From Sipunculus nudus (Eukaryota; Annelida; Sipuncula; Golfingiida; Sipunculidae), in contig CM049313.1 in NCBI GenBank assembly GCA_026874595.1, forward strand, positions 41,942,659-42,006,658: a stretch of 64,000 bases of DNA, in the 5' to 3' direction. Below are positions 9,789-21,686 of this stretch, piece after piece. The position numbers were made by a program, and so were the translations under genes. The first letter of the stretch is position 1, and the number at the start of each line of letters is the position of its first letter. The notes beneath the pieces are model-generated. The model ran no database searches. It was not told the DNA's origin and was given only the letters and a program-made list of their open reading frames with translations.

Positions 9789-11166
9789 TTAGCTCAGCTG
9801 ACTGAAAGTCATCTGAGCTAGAGCGATCACTCTTTGTCTGTCGTCCGTCCGGCCGTCCGTCTGGCCGTCCGTTCACAGGGCACAAATCGTAACCCCTGGA
9901 CCTGGAATCTTCTAACTTGACATCCTGGAAGGGTGCATTAAAAATTTCCTTGGACACCTGAATTTAGGTCTATGTTACCCATATTCTTTGAGCTATGGGT
10001 CTCGTAAGTACCCCCCGAATGATAAAAAAATTGATACAAAAGCTCAAGTATCTGAATAACTATTGCATTGATCACCATAATTCTTTGCATGAATATTGAT
10101 CATGGAAAGCTCTTTCAGTTCCCGCAAACTGGTGGCACCACCTGTATTTTTCTAATTTTTACGATTTTTTCTCTGTTTTTGAGATCTTCAAAGAAGCTAT
10201 CAATTGACAACAGGGCACACATTTTAACTGCGGGACCTGGAATCTTCAAACTTGACAGCAAGGGAGATCCATGAAACGTCTCTGTGGAAACATGAAATTA
10301 GTTCTCTGTTACCAATATCCTTCGAGCTATGGGGCTGGTAATTACCCCTGAGAAAAATTTCATACAAAAGTTCCAGTATCTGAATAACATATGCATTGAT
10401 TACCATGATTTTTCGCATGAATATTGTTCATGGAGTCTTCCATCAGTTTCTGTAAACTGGTAGCGCCAACTGTATTTTTCTTAATTTTTACGATTTTTTT
10501 TCATTTTTTTACACCTTCAAAGAAGCTGTGATCTGTTAACAGGGCACAGATCATAACCCCTGGACCTTGAATCTTCTAACTAAAATGTTCCATGAAAAGT
10601 GTTCATGTAGACCTGAATTTAGGTCTCTGTTATACATATCCTCTGACCACTGGGGCTCGTATATACCCCCAGAATAATTAAAAATGTGATACAAAAGCTC
10701 AAGTACCTGAACAACTAATTAATTGATTAACCATGATTCTTTGCATGCCTATTGATCATGGAGTCTTTCAGCAGGTCCTGCAGACTGGTGGTGCGACATC
10801 TATTTCTTCTGATTTTTACAATTTTTTTTTTTATTTCTCTGTTTCAGACCTTCAAATGAAATGGATTTCCATCAACAAGGCACAAATTTTAACCGTTGCA
10901 CCTGGTATTACTGCGAATCCTGAGAGGTCAATGAAAAATCTCCTTGGTAACATAAATAAGGTCACGTGTGAAAGAACTTGATTTTAACACTCAATTAGTC
11001 AGGAAGGCACAAATGGTAACAGCTGCATGTAGATTAAAGTCACTGTAACCTATATCTAAGGGCTATATTGGCAAAATGCATGATTTTGAGCACTCTTGGA
11101 GCCTTTCTGCCGATTGTTCAAGGCTCCTTGAATTCAGCTAAGCGTCATGGCCCATGGGCCACTTGT
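9789..11166. mobile_element. Composite non-autonomous element with terminal hairpins and about 333-bp tandem units
   Basis: The left end is a hairpin: AGCTCAGCTGACT (9791-9803), loop GAA, AGTCATCTGAGCT (9807-9819), 12 of 13 pairs. A short GTCC/GGCC-rich patch follows. Then come units marked by CAGGGCACA-type starts at 9876, 10211, 10540 and 10876 (spacing 335, 329, 336), plus a fragment near 11003. Each unit carries 'GGACCTGGAATCTTC', 'GATACAAAAGCTCAAGTATC' and a GGTGGCNCCACCTG-like palindrome. The right end is a perfect 14-bp palindrome TGGCCCATGGGCCA (11148-11161) followed by CTTGTTTT. There is no transposase ORF. A hairpin at the 3' end recalls Helitrons, but the last bases are CTTG rather than CTRR. 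Confidence 0.7.
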
Positions 11167-11239
11167 TTTATATGTTCAGAACTTTTACTTGACCATACTA
11201 ATTAAATTAAATGTCAGTTTCAAGCAAATCCGGTGCAAG

Positions 11240-11240
<1 letters not shown>

Positions 11241-11302
<62 letters not shown>
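11241..11302. repeat. (TA)n microsatellite
   Basis: About 60 bp of uninterrupted TA dinucleotides, ending in ACACATATA. Confidence 0.97.
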
Positions 11303-11310
<8 letters not shown>

Positions 11311-12504
11311 GGCCAATGGGACTACAGGTCTACAGCTAACATGTCGGCTTACTTATCTGCATGCATGAGACCTGGGTGAAGATTTGTAGGAATATCGTCA
11401 TATAGATTTCTCTATATGATCGTGTATTTTTCATTTCGTTGAAAAAAGCTACCCAAGAAGTTTACAAATATAAAAATCCAACGAACAATCTAATTCTTAA
11501 TCCACAGTATTAATGCCACCTCACCATAACTGCGGCCAGTTAATAAAACAAGCATTTCAAGCACATATTTCTTTTGAGGTTTGATAAATACACAAATTTA
11601 GTTATATATATGGATAGCCATGTGGATTTCACAACTGTTGTCACTAAGAATTATCTTCTAATGTAAAAATATTTGATGCGATAGAAGAATTTTTAATTTT
11701 AGAGACCAATTAAGGAAGTTAACCTTCTTATATATAGCGATGTATATGTATATACTTATCAACAATTGTTATTTTATAATTGATTTGAGATTTAGATATA
11801 CGTACTTTACTCTTTAATTAAAAGTCATCTAAATAACGGTTATGAATGTATATATATAAATAGGCCTAATGCATGTTTGTATGAATGTAACTATTTTTGT
11901 GCAGCAAGTGTTAGAAGTATAATGTTACGTTTCTTATCCAGTCGTATAAATCGGTATAAATTGAATGTTTTATTACCGGTATATACTGAAACATAATTGT
12001 AATATTTATTTGTGGAAAAGTGGTAATAATTTTTTAATTTTCTGGTGGTAACTTATAGTTTCCGGATCGACTTATACGATAATTCCCAAAGACATATTCG
12101 TAAACAAGTATTTATCAATGATTATACGAAACTTATGAAAGGACATAAACCATGCAGTTAATGTTAACGATATTTAATCGATAAACGTAAAAACCTTATA
12201 TCATGTAATAACTTGTGGAAGTAACCAATTATTTAAAAGAACTCTGCATGACAGACAGACAGAAGAAGTTTGACCTGCATGACCAAACAATTCTGGAAAA
12301 GCTTTAAATCAATCTTTCATTTATACATACAAAAAAGCCAGATCAATGAGACGAACCCTAGTTAATACAATACCAAGTTTTAGTTCAAATTTGCTTCAAT
12401 TAACCTTATAATTGGTATTATTAAGTTTCCTATTTTGTTAGAACACAAATTAGTTAACAGCAGTGTTAAAACGGGTTGGTTATTCCTTTTGTCGGAACTA
12501 AATC

Positions 12505-12507
<3 letters not shown>

Positions 12508-12554
<47 letters not shown>
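12508..12554. repeat. (TA)n microsatellite
   Basis: About 47 bp of TA dinucleotides. Confidence 0.97.
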
Positions 12555-12557
<3 letters not shown>

Positions 12558-14796
12558 GATATCACATTCTACTAACTCGTGTTATATAGGGAGAGTATAA
12601 GAAAGATGCACCTGTCTACTTAATGCATTCTGGCATAGCATCTTGAACTGTCTTGTACCCTGATAAAATATTAAAAAAATGTTGACTGGTCGATTTATGC
12701 AGCAAAATGCGGTAAACGATTTTTGTGAGGAATGTACCAGCGACTGTGCATATATATATTTTTTACATGCGACGCCGTGAAGTTCACTGAAAATTGAAAT
12801 TCGTTACTTGATGCCAGCTTGTCTGTTAATTGTAAAGGCGTGTCTACAGATATGTCAATAGGTATTCCGTATGGAAGATATAAATTGTTTTAAATAACTA
12901 AATTTCAATATCTAATATATAGGCCTACCGTATACAGGCCCGAACCCCCATCCCCCCCCCCCCCTTGAGCATATGAGTTCCACCTGACGAATACTGATAT
13001 GCTATAATTGGGAAAATTATACAGAACTTTGTTTAACCTTTTTTGTCCGGTTCCATGCATACCCTCATAGGGAGAGACCATATTTCTGTATAAATATTGT
13101 TAATAGCGGCCTCTGTGTTTAGCTCTGTCAGGGATGTAGATTGCATGTACAGTTTAAAAATGTTTAATTTCACCTCTGAAAGAAGCTTTAAATAACCTGT
13201 TCAATGCTTGCTTCTGATTATAATCCAAAACTAGATGATTGTTGCCGTGTGAGAGGGTATAAAGAGAAAAATGTTGATTGCCCCCTCTCATGCAAAGAGG
13301 GCAGTATAGCACCCTCTTGTTTCCGGGCCAAATGATGTAACTGGCCACTTTGTCAATAGTGCACAGGGGGCATACGTGTCAAGAATCTAAACCAAGCTTG
13401 ATTCCATAAGAGTAATAAATAAAGGAGAAAAAAGTTAAAATATATCATATAGGGAATTATAAATGAGCTTATGGAACTTTTCGATTTGTTGTTGTTGCAA
13501 AATAAAAGGAGGGCCTTGCATATTGCTTCGTTAGTTCAGAAGACTATATGGCGATGATCCACTGTCTATAGTCTGCCCGTTAGATTAGCATGATTTTACA
13601 TCGTTACCTATACGGATTTAAAATTTTACATAGAGTACGATGTACAGAAGTTCGACCAAACCGGAAACTATGTCACTGTGCTTTGTTCCTTTGAAAAATT
13701 AAACTAAATAAGTTTGCATTAACAACCTATTATATCAATTCAAGACTGCCTTTTATACAAAAAAAATTAGCTTTAATTTTCTGATTAAGGCACAGAGCTT
13801 TTCATTATAGGTATGATGTATATGAGGAAAATTAAGTCAGTATTGAGTAATTAGAAAAAAAAAATATGAACTGGATCATGTGTTTGGTCGAGAATCTTTT
13901 TACTCAATGAATATGTTAACCGCTAAAGCTGGAGCTCAGTCCACCCAGGAAATAACTATAGTTAATTTATATGTAAGTATACACCGAAGATCAGGTCAGA
14001 AATTCAATGTATTTTTAAAGTAATCAACAAATTTTAAATCACTTCCATGAATTTCACCCTATACTTTGACTATCGCATATTGTTTTCTTATAAGCACTGT
14101 TGTTTTAATTTTTAAATACCGTTAATACATGGATTTAAGCTATTGGTCTGAAATTCTAATACAGTTACCCCAAAAATTGGTCAGGTATTAGAATTTTCAG
14201 GGGTGTAATCCTATATAATTTATGAGTAATCCAGATCAGGGAACAGGCCACCTCCACAGTGTACCATAGGGCAAGCTGGCGATTTGGTATAGGCCTATAT
14301 ATATATAGATATATGACGAAGTGGAGCACACCTGTGTGCGCGTGTGCCCCTTGCCTGTAGGGACTGATGAATGTCATAATTATCATATAATATGTTTAAT
14401 ATTAACATGGATAGTTATCTGCATTGAATGTATATCAATTTTAAGCAACCTCATTTAACAGTCAGTTGACTTGATAATCACTCGAATATAGACAAATACC
14501 GGAAAATATCAGCTAGATGACTGAGGTGTGAGTTTGACAATGAATATCTTTTCAAATCTGAAATAAAACGGATGTCAATGCACTTTTTTTTTGCAAATGA
14601 AATGCCCCTGTTTAGTGTAGGCCTACACGTATAGGCATATAAAGCCGAATCCACCTTATGACCATACTTGTGCTGTAGCAGACGCTTGCGAAACGCTTTT
14701 AATATGACGTTCTGAGTACACACGGCGAGAAAGTGTAAAATTCACTAAAAATTGCTTATTTGGATTGTTTTTATATGCCGATGACGAAAAAACTAG

Positions 14797-15130
14797 TTAA
14801 CTTGCATAACTGGGAAACTGGTTAAAACGGTCCAAATGACCGAAATCGCAAGTAAAAGGGCTTTGCGTCCTCGAAGTAAAGTCGTTCACAAAGATCGAGT
14901 TCGGCTCTCGAATGGCATGGCTGGGTCTCCGCTGCTGGGATCGGTAGAGGGAATGCGGGTTGCTTCGGGCTTTGTGGCTGTGGGTGCTGTAGCTTTCTAA
15001 AAAGGACTTTAACCCTGGAGAGAAGAGGGCGCCCCCTATGGCTCCTTGCTTGGCTTGGCGTGGCACTGCGACTGTTGGCTCAGAGAACGTGCTTAAGGAG
15101 CGCACAGGGCTGAGGTCTTGACCGCAGCAA
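14797..15130. other. CpG island-like patch with open frames on both strands, unassigned
   Basis: This 330-bp stretch is much richer in GC and CpG than its surroundings. The minus strand is open for 102 codons (15105 to 14797; begins MRSLSTFSEP, basic and Ser-rich). The plus strand has a 54-codon frame at 14836-15000 (begins MTEIASKRALRPRSK, Arg/Lys-rich, then Gly/Val/Ala-rich). No splice-site pair or homologue was recognised. It may be an upstream promoter, a first exon, or an old retrocopy. Neither ORF is claimed as a gene. Confidence 0.3.
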
Positions 15131-15166
15131 CCTGTATAGCTGCTCGATGAGCGTATACTTCTTTTG

Positions 15167-15322
<156 letters not shown>

Positions 15323-15536
15323 TATAAAGGTTCCATCATCAGTGAAGACGAACCCTCCCAATCAGCAATCAGCCTACGGGCCTGGTATATAGGCCTATAA
15401 TATATACAATTTAAGAGTGTATTTCCCCATTAAAAAAAAATGATGAAAAATACAATGAAAATCAAAACGAAGATTTTGTCGTTGAATTCCTGTGACGAAC
15501 GTTTCTCTAAATAGGCAATTATACTAAACTACATTC

Positions 15537-15860
15537 CTGCGCATGCAGGCTGTTTCAGCAAGATAAAGAACGATTGATTTGTGACGTAACTCCACATGTT
15601 ACGTACATCCGCCTGGAAACCAAAGCTAGCTGAAAAGCAATGCAGGTGTACCTCCCATGTCTGTGTAAGCAAATCGATAATGTCCAAATATAGCAACAGT
15701 CACTGTTTGAACTAAAGTTCCGTAGGTCTCCCTGTAAAAAAGCGACCGCCTATCACCGGAAGTGTTCTTCACCTGGCGACCTGTTGGCGTCACAGGTGAT
15801 TGGCCACGACATCCCTGTCGTCTGCTCAATGAAAGGGGCTGGGAGTTCGGAAGTGTTCAG
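15537..15860 (+). promoter_or_regulatory. Candidate promoter and noncoding first exon of the plus-strand gene
   Basis: The segment ends at a consensus donor, TTCAG|GTATGT, at 15860/15861. Upstream motifs typical of housekeeping-type promoters are seen: NRF1-like TGCGCATGCA (15538-15547), CRE/ATF-like GTGACGTAAC (15581-15590), ETS ACCGGAAGTG (15755-15764), an inverted CCAAT box (ATTGG, 15799-15803) and a second CGGAAGTG near 15848. CpG drops sharply on its right side. The next exon with a start codon lies 1.6 kb downstream at 17452. The start of transcription is not determined; exon status is inferred from the donor and the motif cluster. Confidence 0.5.
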
Positions 15861-17451
15861 GTATGTAATTCGCATTCATGTATTAAATCCATCTTTAATA
15901 ATAATTTTATTGACCCAATAACCACGTAATTATCGACCTTTAATAAAAAAATATATGGTCGGAATCTGTGATGGCACAGCTGTTGAAGGGTATCAAAAAT
16001 TTGTCCATAATTCGAATGGGGTCAGTGCCGGTCATGCTCGAGTGAGCATGTAACCCAACTCAATGATCAGGTAACGGTGTTCATGAGTGGAGCTCGTGCT
16101 GACCAGTCGTGGTCACTGCTTGTCCAGCACTGATGTAACCCGATTCATCCATCAACTCGCTACAGAATTTTAGAGTAAGACGACCTTCCCTACAAATGTG
16201 AACCAACATTCAGACCTGTGAAAGGAAGGTTGTGTTTGATTAAATGAACCGTTATAAAATTTGAAACACAATTTTTACAAAAATCATATTCAGGGATTGA
16301 AAAAATCTGAAGTTAATTTGAAGTCTCAGGTTAATAGGGTGCTGTAAAGTGTCATGAGTATGTTATGTAACAGTTAAATTAGAACCCTTTCCTTTGCTTA
16401 ACTGTTCCTAACCCCATTGTCCGGACCACGCATATTTGCTGTTACTTTTCTAGAAAACTGCATTTTTTTTATTATATTTATGAATTTATATAACAGCACA
16501 TGATATATACATGGGAATGACAACCTTATATGTTATCTATAATTTTCCTGATAAATTATTACAGTAACTTAACCAGCGGATCTGACTTGTTTCAGGACTA
16601 TGTCTATGATTTGGCAGGCAAATTGTTTACTCACAGGAGTTGCTGTCTTTCTGCATTGGATTACTAGTATTTAAAGTGTTTTTGCAGGACTGGCCAACAA
16701 TGTCATAGCAATATATTGAATAATTCACAATTTTGCTTTTATTTATAGTTTTTTTGGCCAGCTAGTGAGGGAAAACATATATATAAACAATATGCCACTG
16801 TAAATACACACATTTATACTTAGGCCAAAATAAAAAAAGGAATGGTTCTCAGGCACTTTTTTTCAGAAATTAATGCGGGCAGGCATTTTTTTTTTATTTT
16901 TATTTTTTTTTAGTATGTTTCGATAAAAATGTCATATGATAAGGGAAAAGCATGATAATAACAGTTTATTTTGCTAAACAAGCTTAAGCACTACATAAAA
17001 AAGGAAATTGTATTATTTTGTCTACTTGAAAGAAATATCGGAGCGGCTGCAGCTCAAAACCGGTAAGTTTCTGTTGAAAAACAAAATAAAAATTGTTGAT
17101 GCTGGGGGGTAAAAATTGATGCGGGCGGTGCCTGAGAACCATACCTTTAATTTTTTTTGGCCTTATAATCACTGTTTTTAAATGAGGTATATATTCCCTG
17201 TTTTGATGTTGTTTAATAGGCTGTTTCATCAGTTGTTCATCCCACCATGCTACTTGATAATTATTTCTTCATGATACAGAATCAAGTTGGTGAAAATTTA
17301 AGTGGTCTGACCATCATGTAATGGAACTGATCCTAATACAATACTATTGCTCTGCTAAAATTAAACATACCAGTAACACCTGCATGGGCAAGTTGTGTCT
17401 GAGTCACTCAGTCACCACGGATGTTTGATCCCCTTGTCTTCATGTTTACAG
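15861..17451 (+). other. Inferred first intron of the plus-strand gene
   Basis: It runs from GTATGT to a TTTACAG acceptor. Apart from the Harbinger-type MITE at 16823-17162 I see nothing structured. Confidence 0.45.
16823..17162. mobile_element. Harbinger-type MITE with 34-bp-class terminal inverted repeats
   Basis: The left end, GGCCAAAATAAAAAAAGG then AATGGTTCTCAGGCAC (16823-16856), is the inverse of the right end GTGCCTGAGAACCATACC...TTTTGGCC (17128-17162) with a few mismatches in the A-rich part. The 340-bp element is flanked by TTA on both sides (16820-16822 and 17163-17165). GGCC ends and a TWA duplication are hallmarks of PIF/Harbinger elements. There is no transposase. Confidence 0.82.
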
Positions 17452-17497
17452 ATTGCTTGACCAGGTGCAAGCCAAGAAATCATGTCCGGAGTGACAG
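17452..17497 (+). CDS. Plus-strand gene, start-codon exon (5'UTR 17452-17481, CDS 17482-17497)
   Basis: The acceptor CTTCATGTTTACAG is followed by 46 nt and the donor ACAG|GTGAAA. The ATG at 17482 is preceded by an in-frame TGA (17458-17460), so it is the first Met of this frame. The exon encodes MSGVT plus one base (phase 1). The only compatible continuation found nearby is the second acceptor of the next exon (21094). The evidence is splice signals, an upstream stop and phase agreement with five later exons. Confidence 0.62.
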
Positions 17498-20400
17498 GTG
17501 AAAAATAAAACAAATTTTGTTATACATATGGTGATACATGACATTGTTCCTGCTAGGTTTTTTTGGGGGGAGACAACAAAATTGCAACACTTGACATTTA
17601 AAGTGCCCTTGGATCATAGTTATATACAGTAAGAATTAACAGATGGTACCTTTTGAACTTACTGATAATGTCATTTTGTCTTTTTAGGAGTAAATCATCA
17701 CAAGCTTCATGAAAAGTATTTGATGTTTCAATCCTAATATCAAATAGACCTTTTCAAAGGTTTACACTGTGTTACAGAAATTGCGAAAAGTGCCTGTAAT
17801 ATGGGAAAGTCAGCAAATTTAATTGGCCTTAAAGATAGAGGTGCGAGTCAAATATATTTTGACTCATGCCCAAATAGCATATCCACTGGATGATTGGCTG
17901 GTTGGAATTTAATTGTCGATATATGTTGAAATAATATATGATATTTAAAAAAATCATGTTATAGGGAAAACTAGGGAAATTGAGTTTTCATGAATTGCCA
18001 GGAAACCTGTTGCAAGATTTTAAATTGCAATGACCACAACACTGACAGTGAAGTGAGAGTAAACAACAAGGTGACAAAATCTAGCTCTGGTAGGCACAAA
18101 AGCAGTATTGAATTTCACATGACTGTACATTTAATCTTCATGCTAAATCAGACTGCTCTTACAGTGCAATTGTTTCCTGGCCCCCTGTGGTGACTGAGTG
18201 TTCCTGTGCTCCAAATATTGGCCAGTTGACAATACACTTCATTTCCCACTGTTATGGACAAAGGCAGCACACAGACAAACATTACTGGCCTTGTTTGTTA
18301 TTGTCTGGGGGTAAACATCTGTGTGATGGACAAAGCTGTAGATGTTTGTTATTGGACCTATGTATACCCTTTAAAGTATTGATTCTGACTGATATCACTT
18401 TGGCCTCTGCTCTGTAGATTATTGATGATCCATAAGCTTCATGGGCATAAATCTGGTCAAAAGGAACTTTGCCAATGAGTCTTTTAATCATTTTTGATTT
18501 ATCAGTTATCAATATTCCAGGGCTTGGAATAAATTGTTAATTTAACTATATCAGTTGGTTCTAAGTAGGAATAATGTATATAAAATGGCCTGAGATGTAT
18601 CAGTACTTCAGTCCAGGTGCTTGTGCTTTAGCTTATATTGCCACAGGACAAATTGTCACAGGACAAAGGTATGTCTTTAAGTGTCACAGTGCAGTGGATT
18701 CTTATTTACTTTGTCTACATTTCATCCTGACATTTTTTATGGGAAGTTAAGTAATATAACATTTCATCCTTTAAAATTTTGTCTGGGGCTCATTTTCCTG
18801 GATTTGTCAAGTTTCCTATGAATTAGAGACTTGCTTTGATGTGTTCATTAACATCTTCAGTGGTGAGTTGCTTCCTCTATCATCAATGCTTTGTTCCTGC
18901 TGTATTGCCTAAATCATGAGGCCCTCATAATATCATCGGTCCCCTGTTTTAGTGCTTGAATTTATTAGGATAGTAGATCTACTGCTGATCATAGTGAAGC
19001 TTATCAGTGCTTCCCAGGGACTGGTTTTGAGCCTGGATATATGCTTATCAGTCTTTAGCTCATGGAGTTGTCTAGCACCAACTATAGAATCTTAGGCCAA
19101 TCATTTCAGGCCTTTTTTTCAGTAGAGACCCAAAAACAACTGAATGTTTCCAATGTTTATTTTTCACCACTTTACTTGAACTGAGTATTAGGGATCAGGA
19201 ATATTCATTTTTCACTAAAACAGTAAAAGATTAAATCCAATAATATTATTCTATGCATCTGAAATGCATCTTGTCTTTTCTAGTAAACAAAACATTTAAT
19301 ATTGACATGAAGAATTTGGTTGCTTCAAACGATAGGCCTTTATAGTAACTAAGTTAAAATATATTTTCAACATCTTCTCAGATATTCATAAAACTTTAAT
19401 GGTATCTTGGCAGTGATACATGGAACAACTGATTCAATTGTGGGGGTTATCCAGATTGCCAACTGGATCTAGGATTTTTTAAAGGAAAAATGCTGTAGGG
19501 GGGCAATGAGCTGCCTTTGCCGAGGTCTGTGGCCTCTGAGTGCTTTTCTAGTTTTGTTTTTAGTTTTGTTAATTTTTTATATGCATTTTGTTAATACTTT
19601 GTTTTGTGCATAACTGTTTCTGGTTTTTAAAAGTAAATTTTATTATGTTTTGGTAGCATTTTGTCTATGAATATTGGCCTTATTGCCAAGCCATAAGTCA
19701 ACCAACCACAACTTTATCCAGTCAGGATCATCCTTGTCCATAAATCTATTCTGGCTTGTGGCTGAGCCAGCTAGCCTTCCTTTTTTTTTTCTTCTAGCCA
19801 GCTAGGTTACTGATCATTTTGCTAGCTGTCAAGTGTCAGGTCTTCTCATGTCCAAACAGCATGTCTACTGGATGATTTGCTGTGGCACCTTTTTAGTGTG
19901 CAAATAGGTTGAAAAATTAGCCTGCCATTTTGAAAAATATAAGTATTTTTAAATGTTCAGTATTTTATAAAAGGTTGGTAATGGAATGAATGATGTTTAT
20001 GTATCAATGAACTGTCAATAGTGCCATTAAGCTGGGACTCTGTTTTTCCAGACTTTTGTAGAAATCCTTAGGAAAAAAATTACTGGTCAGCTCTGGTAGC
20101 ATGCCTCTTCCAGGTAAAGCATAACCTTTAATTAAAATTATGAAGAAGGATGAACTTATTAAACTTATTTAAGTCCAGAGATGTACTGGTAATAGAAGGA
20201 AAATTACACTTTTGCACACACATGTACAGAGACATACATTTAACTAATTCCCAAATCACAGCAAAAAATTCAATCAATGTAAATTGTCAATAAGAACACT
20301 TGGGCTCAGTTTTTTTTCTTGACAATACAAATTTTTAGGTGGCAGATTTGTTATATCTTCTTCCCAGTATAAAGCAGGCTTAATTTGAGCTGTGGGAATA

Positions 20401-21093
20401 TTTATGTAATAGATGTTTAATATACAATATACAGAGACAGGTCAGAAGATCTTCAGTTGTTTTATAAGTCCATAACCATTTTATCACAAATCTTCACTTT
20501 CATTTGACCCTGACCTGGAATCTTCATTGCCTTGTTTCTTATAAATAAGCCTGCTGGTATGATTCAGATTGTCATTTTGGGCAAAAACTTTTTACAATTT
20601 CATACACAATAGTCCACTTTTAGTCCTATTTGACAGCTGTTCTTGGCAAAAATTTCTTGAAAATGGAGGCTTTGGTATAGGATCAGAACTGACTTGTTTT
20701 ATATATATGCATCATGGATCTAGTTAACTCATTCTTAATAATAACTCACAGAGATTTATCCTCGTAGAAAGTCAGCTATAGAAGTAAATCTCTATGTGAA
20801 TCATGTACATAAGGACTGAATTTGTGAAGGCAGAATTGGATGCATTTGGTATGTGGCACTGTAATGTTCCCTAGAAGTAACACTTCCAGAAACATTTCTA
20901 GGAAAGGTGTGTCTGTGCTGAAGCTCCGCCTACAGTGTATCTCAGTGAATGGTTGGGCAGGCAGGAGCCTTCGGTAATAAGAGCACAGACAGCAGTAGTT
21001 TGCTGTTGCTGCTCTGACTGGCAGCAGGCTTCAGTTAAACCTCTAGGGCTTTGTACTTAGCTTGGTCTTTGCAGGGCCTCTTTGGGACACCAG
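17498..21093 (+). other. Inferred intron 2 of the plus-strand gene
   Basis: A 3.6-kb AT-rich stretch strongly depleted of CpG (0 in 18001-18360 by hand). Diverged copies of 'CAAATAGCATATCCACTGG' occur at about 17870 and 19855, suggesting an old dispersed repeat. Nothing else was recognised. No coding sequence is supported. Confidence 0.45.
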
Positions 21094-21113
21094 GGAAGCA
21101 GCAGTATCTTGAG
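21094..21113 (+). CDS. Plus-strand gene, 20-nt microexon with two tandem acceptors
   Basis: Exon GGAAGCAGCAGTATCTTGAG lies between GGACACCAG and the perfect donor GAG|GTGAGT. With phase 1 in it completes Gly and reads GKQQYLE, phase 0 out. A stronger-looking acceptor 19 nt upstream (CTTTGCAG at 21074) would give a 39-nt exon reading GLFGTPGKQQYLE in phase 0. Joined to the 17482 exon, that longer form shifts frame to a TGA, so only the shorter form keeps the chain open. The longer form would need a different upstream exon. Confidence 0.58.
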
Positions 21114-21622
21114 GTGAGTCCACTCTTTGAAATGTGTGGTCCTTCTGTGATGTTCATTGCCACTCATCCACTGCCCCTGTTTTCTGGTCTCCTGAGTGAT
21201 GAAATTTTAATCCTGTTTAAATAATGGTCCACACATATCTTCTTTGTATTTTATGTTGTTCTTGTAAAATCTCGCTCAACAGTGTTATAGATACACTTCT
21301 TTTGCCCTTTGTGCCTGCATAATCACAGTATTGTCAAAAGAGCAGATACAGGTAGTATGTTGTTTCATACATCATTTGAAGCATCAAAGTTCCAAAGAAC
21401 ATATACTAATGTATTCCGTGAAAATTGTTTGAAAAATAAATACTGAGTAACTAAACATTCCTCATTGACTGACAGTTCCTCATTGCCCATCAGTCACTTG
21501 TCAGCTAAAAAAAGTGTACCTGTATTTTACTTTTCATTATGAGTGTAATCAGAAATAAATAATGTAAATATAATTACCAGTATAACATTGGATTAGATAA
21601 AAGTTTAGGCTCTTTATCTTAC

Positions 21623-21686
21623 CTGGTGGACCTGGTCCCCACAAGTCATAGAGAGTTGGCAGAAGTACAGATCAAACACTAGATGC
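21623..21686 (-). other. Possible minus-strand exon bounded by good splice sites
   Basis: On the minus strand TTTTACCTCGGCAG|GCATCTAG starts and GGTCCACCAG|GTAAGATA ends a 64-nt segment. One of three frames is open (HLVFDLYFCQLSMTCGD...). It could be a distal 5'UTR exon of the minus-strand gene or an antisense transcript, or chance. No partner exon is known. Confidence 0.25.

Larger units (their letters stand above)
7700..9790. other. Intergenic AT-rich DNA
   Basis: No gene is supported here. The stretch holds a TTA/TTAT microsatellite (8434-8570), an 18-base C run (9172-9189) and a patch of CTCGAGTAC motifs (9270-9585). CpG is retained compared with the stretches right of 16 kb. Confidence 0.55.
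11167..14796. other. Intergenic AT-rich DNA
   Basis: No gene is supported. It contains (TA)n at 11241-11302 and 12508-12554 and a C13 tract at 12952-12964. CpG is not depleted: by hand I count 9 in 12001-12360 and 9 in 13381-13740. I see no other structure. Confidence 0.55.

Noticed and set aside
18643-18664. 22-nt segment between GCCACAG and CAAAG|GTATGT
   Set aside because: Inserting it between the 17482 and 21094 exons breaks the frame. It overlaps a small direct repeat (CACAGGACAAA).
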